Assembly (NCBI GenBank): GCA_963816795.1
Contig: CAWFLT010000013.1
Coordinates: 1 to 64,000, forward strand
Reading direction: 5' to 3'
Origin: CAWFLT01 sp963816795
GTDB taxonomy: Bacteria > Acidobacteriota > Vicinamibacteria > Vicinamibacterales > SCN-69-37
DNA: 64,000 nt
The notes under the pieces are model-generated. The model made no database searches, was not told where the DNA came from, and worked only from the letters and a program-made list of their open reading frames with translations. Shown in pieces: positions 1 through 8,142 of the stretch. Each line of letters opens with the position of its first letter. The first letter of the stretch is position 1. The position numbers and the translations under genes are program-made.

Positions 1-401
1 GGCGTCCGCGCGCGGGATGCCGTCCACGAAGCGTTGCGCCAACTGAAGCAAATGACACCACGCAATGGAACGTTGGCGGTGCTGCCGGAGGGTGTGATGA
101 TGAACTATCTCTCACGCCGCGAGTCACCGCTGCGGTTCGTGAACTTCATGCCTCCGGGCTCATCGCATTCCGGTGAGCGCGCTTTGCTGGACTCCCTCGA
201 GAGTCGGCCACCGGACGTCGTGTTCCTCGTTCAAAGAGATACGAGCGAGTTCGGTTATCCGCGTTTCGGGACAACGGCGAGCTACGGCGAACAGGTCGTT
301 TCGTGGGTAAGGCACGTTATCGCACAACGGCCATTGTTTCCGGGGAGGCGAAGACTGCACCCGACTGGGAGATCGAAATCCTTCAGGGGCAGCGACGTTA
401 G
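1..401 (+). CDS. C-terminal end of a membrane glycosyltransferase-like protein (partial, frameshifted)
   Basis: The reading frame is open from the window edge, so only the C-terminal part is present. The visible protein contains LAVLPEGVMMNYL, a FMPPG segment and a DTSEFGYPRFG segment. This pattern is like the soluble C-terminal domain of GT39/ArnT-type membrane glycosyltransferases in acidobacteria; the assignment is from memory of the family. Near position 307 one base appears to be missing. The literal frame runs to a stop at 421-423 with an unlikely Arg-rich tail. The neighbouring frame continues sensibly (TAIVSGEAKTAPDWEIEIL) to a stop at 399-401. The end at 401 is therefore the reconstructed one. 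Confidence 0.45.
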
Positions 402-479
402 AAGCCGATTCTCCGCGCGTTGAGGGAATCGTGACCATCGATCGCTTCGACATCAGGGGAGCGGCCACTCGGTAAAGCG

Positions 480-917
480 GTCTAGCAGAGGCTTGGGCGC
501 GACTGCTGCCCACCAGAACGTCGACGGCCCTCATAAGGCCCGACATCGTCTGCCGGCAACTCGATGCCGAGGCTACCAGACCTGGTGTCCGGTCCCCGGA
601 GACCCACTGATGAGGGCGGAGGCACCACGACGGTCGATGGCCCACCCTCAGAGGGCAAAGCCGACCGACCGATCCGGTGCCCGCGGTTCGGTGCTTCTTC
701 GGAACTGTGACACGGGATTCCACTCGCGTCAGCCGCGACGCCGGCCGCATTGACAAGGAAGTCATCTCGCACCTGGTAGGCCAGGTCGGCACCGACGTGA
801 TCGTCAGGCTCGAGATCTCAGCGGATCTCCGAAGGGCGCCTCGACGTGGCGGTCCGCACGGTCACCGAGAATAGCCGGACGCTGAAGTTCGACACTCACG
901 GCTTTGAGAGGGAGTGA
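480..917 (+). pseudogene. Decayed 3' end of a DUF499-family ATPase gene (defence-associated family)
   Basis: Three frames together give one coherent C-terminus: a Gly/Thr-rich linker (from 612), then FFGTVTRDSTRVSRDAGRID and EVISHL (from about 690), then VRTVTENSRTLKFDTHGFE ending at a TGA at 915-917. The linker, the GTV-x-D-R segment and the final TVTEN-LKF-GFE block are what I recall for the C-terminus of DUF499 ATPases. These occur with DUF1156 methylases in anti-phage islands. Frames change near 690 and 830. The ATPase domain is absent, so this is a remnant. Upstream of about 612 the assignment is weak. Confidence 0.5.
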
Positions 918-1117
918 GGTCGCCGTGTTCATCGACTGTGGCGGCGTAAATCGACAGCGCGCTGATAGAACCTTCCACCAACAGGACCTCCGATCGCAGG
1001 CCTTCGGCTGGCCGCCGGCGTGTTAACTACACGCCGACGGTCCGCTTTCACTCTCTGAGTCTACCGCAGTTCTCTCATTTGACAAGCGTAGCCTAACAGG
1101 CTACATCTCTGAGGGTG

Positions 1118-1406
1118 ATGATTCGGTCGTTTGCCCATGCCGGTCTCCGGCGCTTCTATCTGCGCGATCAGACCCGCGGCCTGCCGCCGGACGTCGTCGG
1201 CAAGCTGCGCCGGATGCTGACGTTCCTGCAGGACATGGAGACCGTCGACGAGCTCCGGACGCTGCCGCACTGGAAGGCCCATCGACTGACGGGCGACCGC
1301 GCCGGGACGTGGGCGCTGCACGTCACGCGCAACTGGCGGCTGACGTTTCGGGTCGTCGCAGGACGAACTGGTGGAGGTGAACTATGAGGACTACCACGGC
1401 GACTGA
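1118..1406 (+). CDS. higB: HigB-type RelE/ParE-fold toxin (C-terminal frameshift)
   Basis: HigB toxins are ribosome-dependent mRNA endonucleases of the RelE fold. The protein shows the typical string of segments: MIRSF at the start, RGLPPDVVGKLRRML, LPHWKAHRLTGDR and W-LHVTRNWRLTFR. The ATG at 1118 is preferred over the in-frame GTG at 1115. Near 1360 one extra base puts the literal frame into a short tail ending at 1387. The adjacent frame gives DELVEVNYEDYHGD, the usual family ending, with a stop at 1404-1406. It lies directly upstream of and overlaps higA, the normal toxin-first order. If the extra base is real, the toxin has lost its last residues. Confidence 0.75.
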
Positions 1407-1710
1407 GCCGGAGGCGCGGATGCGGAACCCGGTGCATCCGGGCGAGTTCATTCGGGCCGAGATTCTCGAGCCGCTCGACCTCACGGTGACGGCCGCGGCG
1501 CAGGTGCTCGGGGTCTCGCGGCGCGCGCTCTCGAGCCTGCTCAACGGCCAGGCGGATCTGTCCGGCGACATGGCGCTGCGGATCGAGAAGGCGTTCGGCG
1601 TCCGGATGGAGACGCTGATGCGGATGCAGTCGTCCTACGACATCGTCCAGACGCGGCAGCGCGCCAAGTTGATCACGGTGCGGCGCTATCGCCGGCCGCC
1701 CGCGGCATAG
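1384..1710 (+). CDS. higA: HigA-type XRE-family antitoxin
   Basis: This is a helix-turn-helix antitoxin that neutralises HigB and represses the higBA promoter. The body begins MRNPVHPGEFI, a hallmark of the HigA family, followed by an HTH (TAAAQVLGVSRRALSSLLNG) and a C-terminal helix with MRIEKAF-like spacing. The frame opens at an ATG at 1384 inside the end of higB. The family start is more likely the internal ATG at 1420, giving about 96 residues. The gene is intact. Confidence 0.85.
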   Translation: MRTTTATEPEARMRNPVHPGEFIRAEILEPLDLTVTAAAQVLGVSRRALSSLLNGQADLSGDMALRIEKAFGVRMETLMRMQSSYDIVQTRQRAKLITVRRYRRPPAA

Positions 1711-1740
1711 CCGGGCGACGACACCACCACTAGCAGCTTC

Positions 1741-1901
1741 GAAAGGGTCCCTCACGGTCGCTACATCAACTTCGTCGCTGACTTCGTCGAAGCCGAAAAT
1801 GGGGCGCGCGTGCAGAGGCAATCGCCGCGTGGAAGGAGCTCAAGCAGCTCGACGTCCCCAAGAACTATGTGTCCTGGGTTAAGGCCCGGGCAAACCGCTA
1901 G
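1741..1901 (+). pseudogene. C-terminal gene fragment, possibly DUF6434/SAP-like
   Basis: Two frames join to one short C-terminus: GRYINFVADFVEAEN (from 1741), then AIAAWKELKQLDVPKNYVSW (from 1818) to a TAG at 1899-1901. The RYI-F--DF----RAEAI-AWK-LK pattern resembles the C-terminal region of small DUF6434/SAP-type proteins; this is a weak recollection. No start codon or N-terminus is present, because the segment begins abruptly after higA. It is another gene tail in this junk-rich stretch. Confidence 0.35.
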
Positions 1902-1961
1902 GGAATGAACAGATGACACCAGGGATGGCGCTCCGTTCGGCGCCGCTGGTCTTTCGCGCGA

Positions 1962-3288
1962 TTAGTCGCCGCCCTTCTTGATCAGGGGCCGGATGTTCGT
2001 CGGGAGCGCCGGCACCTCGTCGGGGTTGAGCGGCCGCACCAGCCGCGGGGTGATGAGCACCATCAGTTCCGTCTCCTCGCGCCGCTCCGCCTTGCTCTTG
2101 AACAGCGCCCCGATGATCGGCAGCTTGCTCAGGATCGGAATCGCGGACGCGTCGTCCTGGCTGATGTTGTCGAGCAGCCCGGCGATCGCGAACGATTGCC
2201 CGTCGCGCAGCTCGACATCCGTTTCCGCGCGCCGCGTCGTCAGCGCCGGGATCCGGAAGCCTTCGAGCGTGACGCCGTTGGCGAAGTCGAGCGCGCTGAC
2301 TTCCGGCCGGACTTTCAGCCGAATCACATCGCCGGCAATCGTCGGCTTGAAGTTCAGCCGGATGCCGAACTCTTTGAAGATGACGGTCACGCTTCCCGAA
2401 TCGCCCTGGACGACCGGCACCGGGAACTCGCCGCCGGCGAGGAAGCTGGCTTCCTGGCCGTTGTAGGCAATCAGGTTCGGCTCGGCCAGACTCTGGAACC
2501 CGCCCTGGGCCTCGAGCGCCTTGATGACGCCCCCGATGCCGGCCGTTTTATCGAAGAAGAACAGATTCAAGAAATCGCTGAACACCGTGCCGTTTTCCTC
2601 GTCGAAGATCGGCGACGGCGAACTGCTGGGTCGTCGACCGCGCGGCAAACCGCTCGCGATTGACGAACAGGTTGATGCCGAGCTCGGTCAGCGCCTTGCG
2701 ATTGACTTCCGCAAACCGCACCTGCAGCATCACCTGCTGGCTCTCGCTGCCGCCGGGCACCTGGAGCATGTTGATGACCTTGCTCTTGGCCGACGACGAG
2801 GCGGCGATCTCGGCGGCGCGGAGCATGACGGTGGTGCTCGACACCAGGCCGGACAGGATGATGGCTTCCTCGCTGACGCTGACCGCGATCGCTTCGCCCG
2901 GAAAGAGCGCCTGCAGGTGCAGCTCGAGGGCGGTGATCGCCGGCTCGACCACGATGTCGTACTGATGGCGCGTGTCGGCCCCCCAGACGATCAGGCTGAC
3001 CGTGCCGGCCTTCTTGCCGTCGACGAGGATCTCGCGCGGCTGCACGACCACCGCATCGGCGATCTCGGGATTGGTGATGGCGATGCGCGTGACGTCGAAG
3101 GCCGTCGGCACCACGGTCGATCGCCCGGCCGTCAGGACGACGCGCTCGTACTGCGGCCGCGGCGTGGCCACTGCCGGTGGCTGCTCCTGCGCCATGACCG
3201 GCAGGCTGCACGGCAGCGCCAGCAGCGCGGCCAGGGACACGGCGACGGCGCGCGGGCCGCGATTCGAAACGACCATCAACGTCTTCAT
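1962..3288 (-). CDS. cpaC: CpaC/RcpA-like secretin of the Flp (Tad) pilus, one frameshift
   Basis: This protein forms the outer-membrane ring through which Flp pili are extruded. It starts with a signal peptide (MKTLMVVSNRG, then a hydrophobic run to VMAQ). An N-terminal pilus-assembly domain follows (GRSTVVPTAFDVTRIAITNP) with a BON-like segment. The secretin core contains AEPNLIAYNGQEASFLAGGE, TRRAETDVELRDGQSFAIAG and a C-terminal ETELMVLITPRLVRPL. The frame changes near 2620, where one base seems to be missing before PSPIFDEENGTVFSDF. The reconstructed length is about 440 residues, normal for the family. The start overlaps the reconstructed cpaB stop as ATGA. Downstream tad genes are missing. 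Confidence 0.85.
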
Positions 3289-4165
3289 CGAACGATCTCC
3301 TCACTTCGCTTGGCCCCGCGGAAGGTTTCCACCGTGTAGACCTTCGGCGTCGGCGCCACGGCCGGCCGCGGGTTGCACCGGCTTGGCCGGCGCGGACGCA
3401 CGCGGGGCGCGTGGCGTCGCCGGGGCGGGCACGTCCGGCGGCCCGAACAGCGCATTGGTCCGCGTCCCGGACGTCGTCGTCGGTAACGTATCCAGCGGAT
3501 TGCGCAGCGTCAGCATGATCTGGCCCTCGGACTCCGCCAGGGCGATGCGCTCGCCGTCTTCCGGCGACACCAGCAGGGTCACCACGGTCGACGGAATCGG
3601 CTTGCCGTCCTTGGCGTTTTCCTGGTCGAAGCGGGTGCCCGCGGTGAGCACCTGGACATTGCTGAGGACCACGCGGGTCAGGCTGTCCTGCTGCGCCTGG
3701 CGGTTGGTCAGCGTCACCATGACGTCGACGCGCGTGCCGGGGACGACGAACCCGGCCACGCCGACCACTTCGTTGACCTTGACCGAGATGGCGCGCATGC
3801 CCGGAGGAATCGAGGGCGGCAGCCCGGCCCCCGCCTCGAGCGGCGCCAGCTTGGCCGCGATCAGCGGTTCGTTCGCCTCGACCGTCGCGATCAGGCCGCG
3901 GTCCAGCACGTCCTCGACCTTCGGCGAACGCGCCGGGCACCTGCGTGTCCGCCGGCCACTGGACCAGCTTGACGTGGTCCTTGGTCAGGCGGGTCCCGAG
4001 CGGCAGCGGCTGCTGCGCCACGACGACGTCGACGGTCTTGACGGCGGGGCCCGCGCTGGCCGGCCGCGCCGCCACCACGCGATAGATGCCGAAACTGGCC
4101 ACACTGGCCAGCAGCACCGCCACCACGACCACCACCACCGTCCGTTTGTTCCGATCCATCTTCAT
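3285..4165 (-). CDS. cpaB: CpaB/RcpC-like Flp pilus assembly protein, two frameshifts
   Basis: CpaB is a periplasmic, membrane-anchored SAF-domain protein of the Tad secretion system. The N-terminus has a transmembrane helix (RTVVVVVVAVLLASVASFGIY) and the SAF entry segment VVVAQQPLPLGTRL. The frame shifts near 3925 into LIATVEANEPLIAAKLAP, GMRAISVKV, VPGTRVDVMVTLT and TVVTLLVSPEDGERIALAE, all typical. A second shift near 3350 is needed to read the usual ending KVYTVETFRGAKRSEEIVR. The restored TGA at 3287-3285 overlaps the cpaC ATG. The literal frame ends at 3301. Confidence 0.85.
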
Positions 4166-4178
4166 CTCCTTCGTTACT

Positions 4179-4637
4179 CTAGGAACCTTCGGTGCGCATC
4201 TCCGCGACCGCCGTGAGCGGAAGCGCAGCGCGCGAACCGAAGAACGCCGCCAGGGCGTTCAAGAACTGATATGTGTAGGTGTAGGTGACCGTGACGCGTT
4301 TCGCGCTGATCGGCGGCCGTCCCCGCCCACCGCAACCGACACGTTCTGGACGAGGACAGTCGGATTGACCGGGCTGGTCGTTGTGGGCACCCGTCCGCTG
4401 GACAGGTAGGCCGCGACACGCGCCTGCACATCCGCGTCGGCATACCCCCGGCAGCACCGCCAGGCGCGCACCTTCGCGTGCGGCGTTGGTGACGACCTCA
4501 TATCGCTGGAATATGAAGCCGAATTCGGCGATCCCCAGCATCACCAGGAGGAGCAGCGGGAGCACGAGGGCAAATTCAACCAGCTGTGCCCCATTTTCCG
4601 AGCGCCCGCGCATCAACCAGCGTCCTACTCGAGCCAT
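4179..4637 (-). CDS. tadE: TadE-like minor pilin (two compensating frameshifts)
   Basis: TadE-type pseudopilins are processed by the Tad prepilin peptidase and are needed for Flp pilus formation. The N-terminal signature is clear: GAQLVEFALVLPLLLLVMLG followed by EFGFIFQRYEVVTNAAREGAR. The middle is read best in another frame (YADADVQARVAAYLSSG, VLVQNVSVAVGG). It then returns to the first frame for TVTYTYTYQFLNALAAFF and the C-terminus, so two single-base shifts near 4445 and 4320 cancel. It lies 13 bases upstream of cpaB. Confidence 0.75.
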   Translation of the reverse strand: MARVGRWLMRGRSENGAQLVEFALVLPLLLLVMLGIAEFGFIFQRYEVVTNAAREGARLAVLPGVCRRGCAGACRGLPVQRTGAHNDQPGQSDCPRPERVGCGGRGRPPISAKRVTVTYTYTYQFLNALAAFFGSRAALPLTAVAEMRTEGS

Positions 4638-4725
4638 AACGTCACCAGCGTTCCATGTGAAATACTCATAAATTCATGCCAGTTGAGGCAGGCCGTGCGC
4701 ATGGCGCACGCGCCGTCGCCAGCAA

Positions 4726-4985
4726 CTACGAACATCCCTCGCCGCCCGGATCCGGGGTGCACGCCGACACGTTCTGCACATCTGTATTGGCGGCGCCGTA
4801 CACGTTCCGACCGTTGTCGCGAGCAGCGACCAGGCCACAATCGACACGATGCCGATGATTGCGCCGAGCAGCGCGTACTCGATGAGGTCCTGGCCCGAGT
4901 CGTCCGCGATCCCCTGACGCAACAACACGACGAAATCGATGTTGCCCACTCTGAAACCGCGATTTGCCAGGCGACCATGCTTCAT
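4726..4985 (-). CDS. flp: Flp-type major pilin (one frameshift)
   Basis: This is a small type IVb pilin. The conserved processing and helix region DSGQDLIEYALLGAIIGIVS is present with the invariant Glu-Tyr pair. The start at the ATG of 4985 follows an AAGAGAG-like ribosome site about 9 bases upstream; a GTG at 4946 (VGNIDF) is an alternative. After WSLLATTV the literal frame leaves the family pattern. One base seems missing, and the neighbouring frame gives NVYGAANTDVQNVSACTPD with a stop at 4726. It is the first gene of the flp-tadE-cpaB-cpaC group. Confidence 0.75.
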
Positions 4986-5018
4986 GTGATGTGAACTCTC
5001 TTGAGAACTGACAGCCAA

Positions 5019-5564
5019 CTCGGCTCTGGAGACCTGTCACGATCTCGTCGAACACGAGGTCGATCTCATCGCGAATTGCTCGCACCTCACTAGTTAGCAG
5101 CAACCGTACCAACTGAACACCCAGGTCCGGAGTGCCGGCGTACTGCTTTGAATCAAGCCACTTGCGGCGAATGAGCCCAAACGTTGGACAGAAGCCTCTC
5201 TTCCCGCCTCGCTGTCTGGTTCTGGCAAGATGAAACGTCTGCTCCTGGCCAGTCCGCGACCGCACTGATCCGTTCTGCATCAGCACAACCTGCCATCTGC
5301 GCGAAGCCCGTCCAGCATTGGATACATCCGACGGGGCGGCTTCGGCAACCTGAATCGTGGGCGTCGTCGATCTGACGTGCCGCCTATAGGAGCAATGGCG
5401 GTGCCGAATCGGTTGGTGGCGTGCGAAATCCCGAATGATTTTGCGTGAAGAGGCGCGGGGAGCGCACGACCTGGCGGCGTGACTGGAAGGTCGTCTGATC
5501 CTGGCCAATCGATCCGTCTGGCTGGGACCAGACCGTTTCCGTAGAGCTGTGCTATCGGCTGTCC
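5019..5564. other. Gene-free upstream region of the flp operon
   Basis: About 550 bases separate flp from the DUF192 gene. Long open frames exist here on the minus strand, but none shows a recognisable domain or a credible start. The promoter of the flp operon should lie here. No clear operator or terminator was seen. Confidence 0.4.
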
Positions 5565-6002
5565 TTACCTGCCCTCAATTTGCAGTCTGTCCCCGGGCTT
5601 CGTGTCGCTGGCCTCGAGTGCTCCGGCCGGCAGCTCGATGACCGCAAAGGCGCGCAACGACACAGCGATGCGCCGGGGCGGTACCGCCTGACGGACCTTG
5701 AGCACCAGGCCATCCTTGGAGACAAACGCCACGTCGATCGAAAAGCGCATGGAGAAGGTGTGAATGGCCTGGCTCGGCGCGATGATGAGCGCACTGCCTT
5801 CGGGCAATGAGTCGTGCTCGAGCAGGCCTGTCCGGCGGCTTTTCGAATCGAACGCCGTCAGCAGCGTCCGCGCGACGATCCGATGATGACGGGTGTTCGT
5901 CAGCGCGAGCGACGATCCGCCCGATCGCAGGAGGGGGAGAGGAACGACTTCATCTTCGGTTCCAGTGGGCAGCTGAAGCCGAAGTTTACTTCCGGAAGCC
6001 AT
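5565..6002 (-). CDS. DUF192 family protein
   Basis: DUF192 proteins are small beta-barrel-like proteins of unknown function, often exported. The core is well preserved: LTNTRHHRIVARTLLTAF, RTGLLEHDSLPEGSALIIAP, AIHTFSMRFSIDVAFVSKDG, LKVRQAVPP and ELPAGALEASDTKPGDRLQI. The core from LALTNTR to the end is about 112 residues, the usual size. The start is uncertain: ATG codons at 6053 and 6002 are in frame, but the sequence before LALTNTR does not look conserved. The gene is intact and not obviously in an operon. Confidence 0.75.
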   Translation of the reverse strand: MASGSKLRLQLPTGTEDEVVPLPLLRSGGSSLALTNTRHHRIVARTLLTAFDSKSRRTGLLEHDSLPEGSALIIAPSQAIHTFSMRFSIDVAFVSKDGLVLKVRQAVPPRRIAVSLRAFAVIELPAGALEASDTKPGDRLQIEGR

Positions 6003-6185
6003 CTGGAATCTGGCTGGAGCCAAACATCGGCTCAGAACTCTGGTGGGAGCCAAACATCAGCGAAGCAGGACCGCGCTTCTCCCAGCATCGAACGCGCGCA
6101 TTCCCGGCACTGCTCTTGCACTGAGGCTTCGTGCCAAGTGATTGGCCGATGGTCAACAAACGGATTCAGTAAAGGGCTGTGTGTA

Positions 6186-6716
6186 ATGCGAACGATGTTA
6201 TGTGGAGTGGCGGTCGGCGTGACGATGGCGGCATGTGCGACGAACGCCTTCGCGCAGGCGAACTGGAAGAACTACGGCTTGTTTCAAATCGGCGGGACGA
6301 CCGGCGAGTACGCGGCGCAGGATCCGCAGCAGCCCAAGCTGGCCCTTGGGGCGAACTTTGGCGAAGCCATCAACCGGCACGTGGAGATCTACCTGGCGGG
6401 TGGCTGGCAGCAAGAGGTGCCGGCGGGCCTCAGGGACACATTTCACATCACGAGCGGCGTCAAGTTCATGCTGACGGGTGATACCGTCGTCCGGCCGTAC
6501 GTCCTCGTGGGCGCCGGCATGATGCACTTTCGCATGCCCGAGCTCCTCGATCTCGACGGCAAGAACCGCTTTCTCGCGGAAGTGGGCGCCGGCGTGGCCT
6601 TCCCGGTCGGCGCGCGAGGCTACATCGACGTCGGGTACCGCTACTTCAAGCCGTACGACGGTCCGTCCGGTTTCACGCCGAATGGCGTGTTCGCCGGGTT
6701 CGGCTTTCGCTACTGA
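6186..6716 (+). CDS. Secreted outer-membrane beta-barrel protein
   Basis: The start at ATG 6186 gives a good signal peptide (MRTMLCGVAVGVTMAACATN, cleavage after AFA). The rest is short amphipathic strands typical of an 8-stranded OmpA/OmpW-like barrel: NRHVEIYLAGGWQQEV, VRPYVLVGAGMMHF, FLAEVGAGVAF and GYIDVGYRYFKPY. It ends in GFRY with the aromatic C-terminal residue expected for outer-membrane insertion. Length is 176 residues. Two direct copies of GGAGCCAAACATC lie 130-170 bases upstream, at about 6015 and 6045. The exact function is unknown. Confidence 0.7.
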   Translation: MRTMLCGVAVGVTMAACATNAFAQANWKNYGLFQIGGTTGEYAAQDPQQPKLALGANFGEAINRHVEIYLAGGWQQEVPAGLRDTFHITSGVKFMLTGDTVVRPYVLVGAGMMHFRMPELLDLDGKNRFLAEVGAGVAFPVGARGYIDVGYRYFKPYDGPSGFTPNGVFAGFGFRY

Positions 6717-6730
6717 CACGCAGCGTCACG

Positions 6731-6752
6731 GGTCTGACCCCGAGGTCTGACC
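6731..6752. repeat. GGTCTGACC-type repeat pair
   Basis: GGTCTGACCCC (6731-6741) and GGTCTGACC (6744-6752) lie right after the beta-barrel gene. The same motif, or its complement GGGTCAGACC, recurs at 7447-7469, 8585-8596 and 36940-37008. In this window it accompanies RAYT transposase remnants, as REP-type repeats do. Confidence 0.7.
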
Positions 6753-6800
6753 ATGTCACTGCCCGTACCGGGCGAAGGTGTTTGTGAACAGCCCTAGTCC

Positions 6801-6915
6801 GATCGCAGCGGCTCTGGCCTTTGCCGCCGAGGTGATGTCCGCCCAGCACGTCGAGCCGAGCTCGCCCGGCTCGAAGCACTGGGAGATCTTCTCGAAGCTC
6901 TGCCGCGAAGCCGAC
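6801..6915 (+). pseudogene. vapC internal fragment (copy of the 10.7-kb vapC)
   Basis: This stretch encodes ALAFAAEVMSAQHVEPSSPG and HWEIFSKLCREAD. It is nearly identical, in DNA and protein, to the middle of the complete PIN toxin gene at 10735-11160 (matching about 10920-11035). Neither the N-terminal Asp motif nor the C-terminal motif is attached. The C-terminal end of the same copy is found about 1 kb further on, at 7929-7976, after other inserted material. Confidence 0.75.
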
Positions 6916-6926
6916 ATCCGGCGCGT

Positions 6927-7118
6927 CTATGATGCGCGGAGAGGCGGTCCCATTCCCTGTTGCGCATGCCAGATGGCAAGAACCCTGATCTCGTCGGAGA
7001 GTGGGACGTAGTAAACGAGAACGAGATCAGGCGCGACGAGGCGATTCTGCCGCCACCATTCGTCGATTGCACGCACCTGGGCGTCGGCCTCAGGTGTAGT
7101 GCGGACCGGCATGCTCAC
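6927..7118 (-). CDS. ParE/RelE-type toxin with internal deletion
   Basis: The protein begins MPVRTTPEADAQVRAIDEWW and ends YYVPLSDEIRVLAIWHAQ, the two ends of a ParE-family toxin. The central 30 or so residues that normally join them (helix hairpin and following strands) are missing, leaving 63 codons. The GTG start at 7118 overlaps the reconstructed stop of the antitoxin gene as GTGA. The deletion is in frame, so a short protein can still be made, but it probably lacks a working active site. Confidence 0.6.
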   Translation of the reverse strand: MSMPVRTTPEADAQVRAIDEWWRQNRLVAPDLVLVYYVPLSDEIRVLAIWHAQQGMGPPLRAS

Positions 7119-7343
7119 CGCCGGTGGCGCAACTCGTCGAGAATGTCCGAGGCTGGCCGCAGCATGCCGGCATCAGCGGAACGCAGGATGAGGCAAGGGC
7201 TTCATGCAACGCGCGGCGCTCCGCGTCGCTGAGATCGTCACCCTCGTCGTCTGCCACCAATTCGACCACGGTGCCCTCGGGGAGTGTGGTCGGCTCGTCG
7301 AGAACGAGCCGCCCTTTCTCGACACGGCTCGAAGCGGGCTCAT
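7115..7343 (-). CDS. Cognate antitoxin of the ParE-type module (frameshifted)
   Basis: The conserved piece is VEKGRLVLDEPTTLPEGTVV followed by ELVADDEGDDLSDAERRALH, a small antitoxin family usually paired with ParE. The most natural start is ATG 7343 (MSPLRA), which is one base out of frame with the body. A second shift near 7190 is needed to read the ending ADAGMLRPASDILDELRHRR with a TGA at 7117-7115. Both ends are damaged, so it may not be functional in the sequence as given. Confidence 0.5.
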
Positions 7344-7446
7344 GTCGCCACTGTAGGCCGTCTTTCAGGTCCGGGCAAGAGCATCCAGCTGCCAACACTC
7401 CCGTCCTCGCGTTGACATCGAAACAGCTGTCCCCTGATAGGCCACC

Positions 7447-7469
7447 GGGTCAGACCACTGGGTCAGACC
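7447..7469. repeat. GGGTCAGACC repeat pair
   Basis: Two copies of GGGTCAGACC lie at 7447-7456 and 7460-7469, at the 3' end of the RAYT remnant. A related short motif, AACAGCTGTCCCCTGATAGG, sits just before them at about 7423-7442. Confidence 0.7.
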
Positions 7470-7484
7470 TCGCGCCAGACCCAG

Positions 7485-7905
7485 CCGCCGTCAGCGACCA
7501 GACTTCGCGGCTTTGTTGTGTCTTCGCTACGCCAAAACCGCATCCGCAGAAGGACTGGATGCGGATGCGTGCACCCAGTTCCTGCGGATCTCCGTCGTCA
7601 CCGAACAGGCGCAGCGTCGAGTCCACGGCCAGAAACGCCGGCGTGGGCTCGAGCCCGACGGTTGCACGGTAAGGGCCCGTCAGGAAACAAATGAGCTGTT
7701 CTGGGCGTCGAGGCGCCCGGATCGCCAGGCGCGAGGAGGGAGAATGCCCAGCGCATTTGACCGACGAGCAACGCCGCGAGGCGGGATGCATCGGCGGTCA
7801 GAACAGCTAAGTTGTTTCCTGACGGGCCCTAACTGCTCCAGGGCCAGTCCTCGGGCCGGTCCACCAGCCGGGCACGAACCGGGTTCAGACATCCCGTGAC
7901 AGCGC
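7485..7905 (-). pseudogene. RAYT (REP-associated tyrosine transposase) 3' half, interrupted by a MITE
   Basis: Minus-strand reading gives LNPVRARLVDRPEDWPWSS, then the 157-bp insert at 7673-7829, then YRATVGLEPTPAFLAVD and TLRLFGDDG, then an ending AKTQQSREVWSLTA. These are the characteristic central and C-terminal segments of Y1-type RAYT/IS200-like transposases. The catalytic HUH N-terminal part is absent and frames change at least twice. Removing the insert and one TTA copy restores the string WPWSSYRATVG exactly. That shows the insertion hit a RAYT gene. Confidence 0.7.
7673..7829. mobile_element. 157-bp MITE with 31-bp terminal inverted repeats and TAA target duplication
   Basis: The left end (7673-7703) reads GGGCCCGTCAGGAAACAA then ATGAGCTGTTCTG. 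The right end (7799-7829) is its reverse complement with only two mismatches in 31. The element is flanked by TAA at 7670-7672 and 7830-7832. Excising it with one TAA rebuilds an uninterrupted RAYT reading frame. It has no coding capacity. A 3-bp TWA-type duplication fits transposases of the IS5/PIF-Harbinger superfamily, but the parent element is not in this window. Confidence 0.85.
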
Positions 7906-7928
7906 CAGGAGGTAGCCGTCCCGGTCGA

Positions 7929-7976
7929 CGACTACGCGCGCTTCAAAGGCCTCAAGTGGCGCCGGCCGTTCTGACG
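7929..7976 (+). pseudogene. vapC C-terminal fragment
   Basis: The sequence encodes DYARFKGLKWRRPF followed by TGA. It is identical to the end of the complete vapC at about 11118-11160, including a few bases past the stop. It is probably the tail of the same broken copy whose middle lies at 6801-6915. Confidence 0.8.
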
Positions 7977-8028
7977 GAGGTTCTCGGCCGAAGCCTGTCC
8001 GCCGATTGTGCTCACGGCGAACTGACAA

Positions 8029-8142
8029 TCACGCTCGGTCGCGAAGAACGGCCGCCATAAGTCGCGGATTTCGGCGGCCGTGAAACACCGCCATCTCGTC
8101 GAGATCTGCGAACGCCTCCGGATGGAAGGCGTAGCCACTCAT
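8029..8142 (-). pseudogene. Truncated ParE-type toxin following the 8.1-kb antitoxin
   Basis: Starting at ATG 8142, which overlaps the antitoxin stop as ATGA, the frame reads MSGYAFHPEAFADLDE and then 21 residues without family resemblance, ending at 8029. The first 16 residues are a typical ParE/RelE toxin start (Y-FHPEA--DLDE). The rest of the toxin is gone and the vapC tail lies directly beyond. The antitoxin therefore appears orphaned. Confidence 0.6.

Noticed and set aside
160..792. 210-codon minus-strand frame at the left edge
   Set aside because: The plus strand in this stretch carries the glycosyltransferase-like tail and the DUF499 remnant; the minus frame has no pattern.
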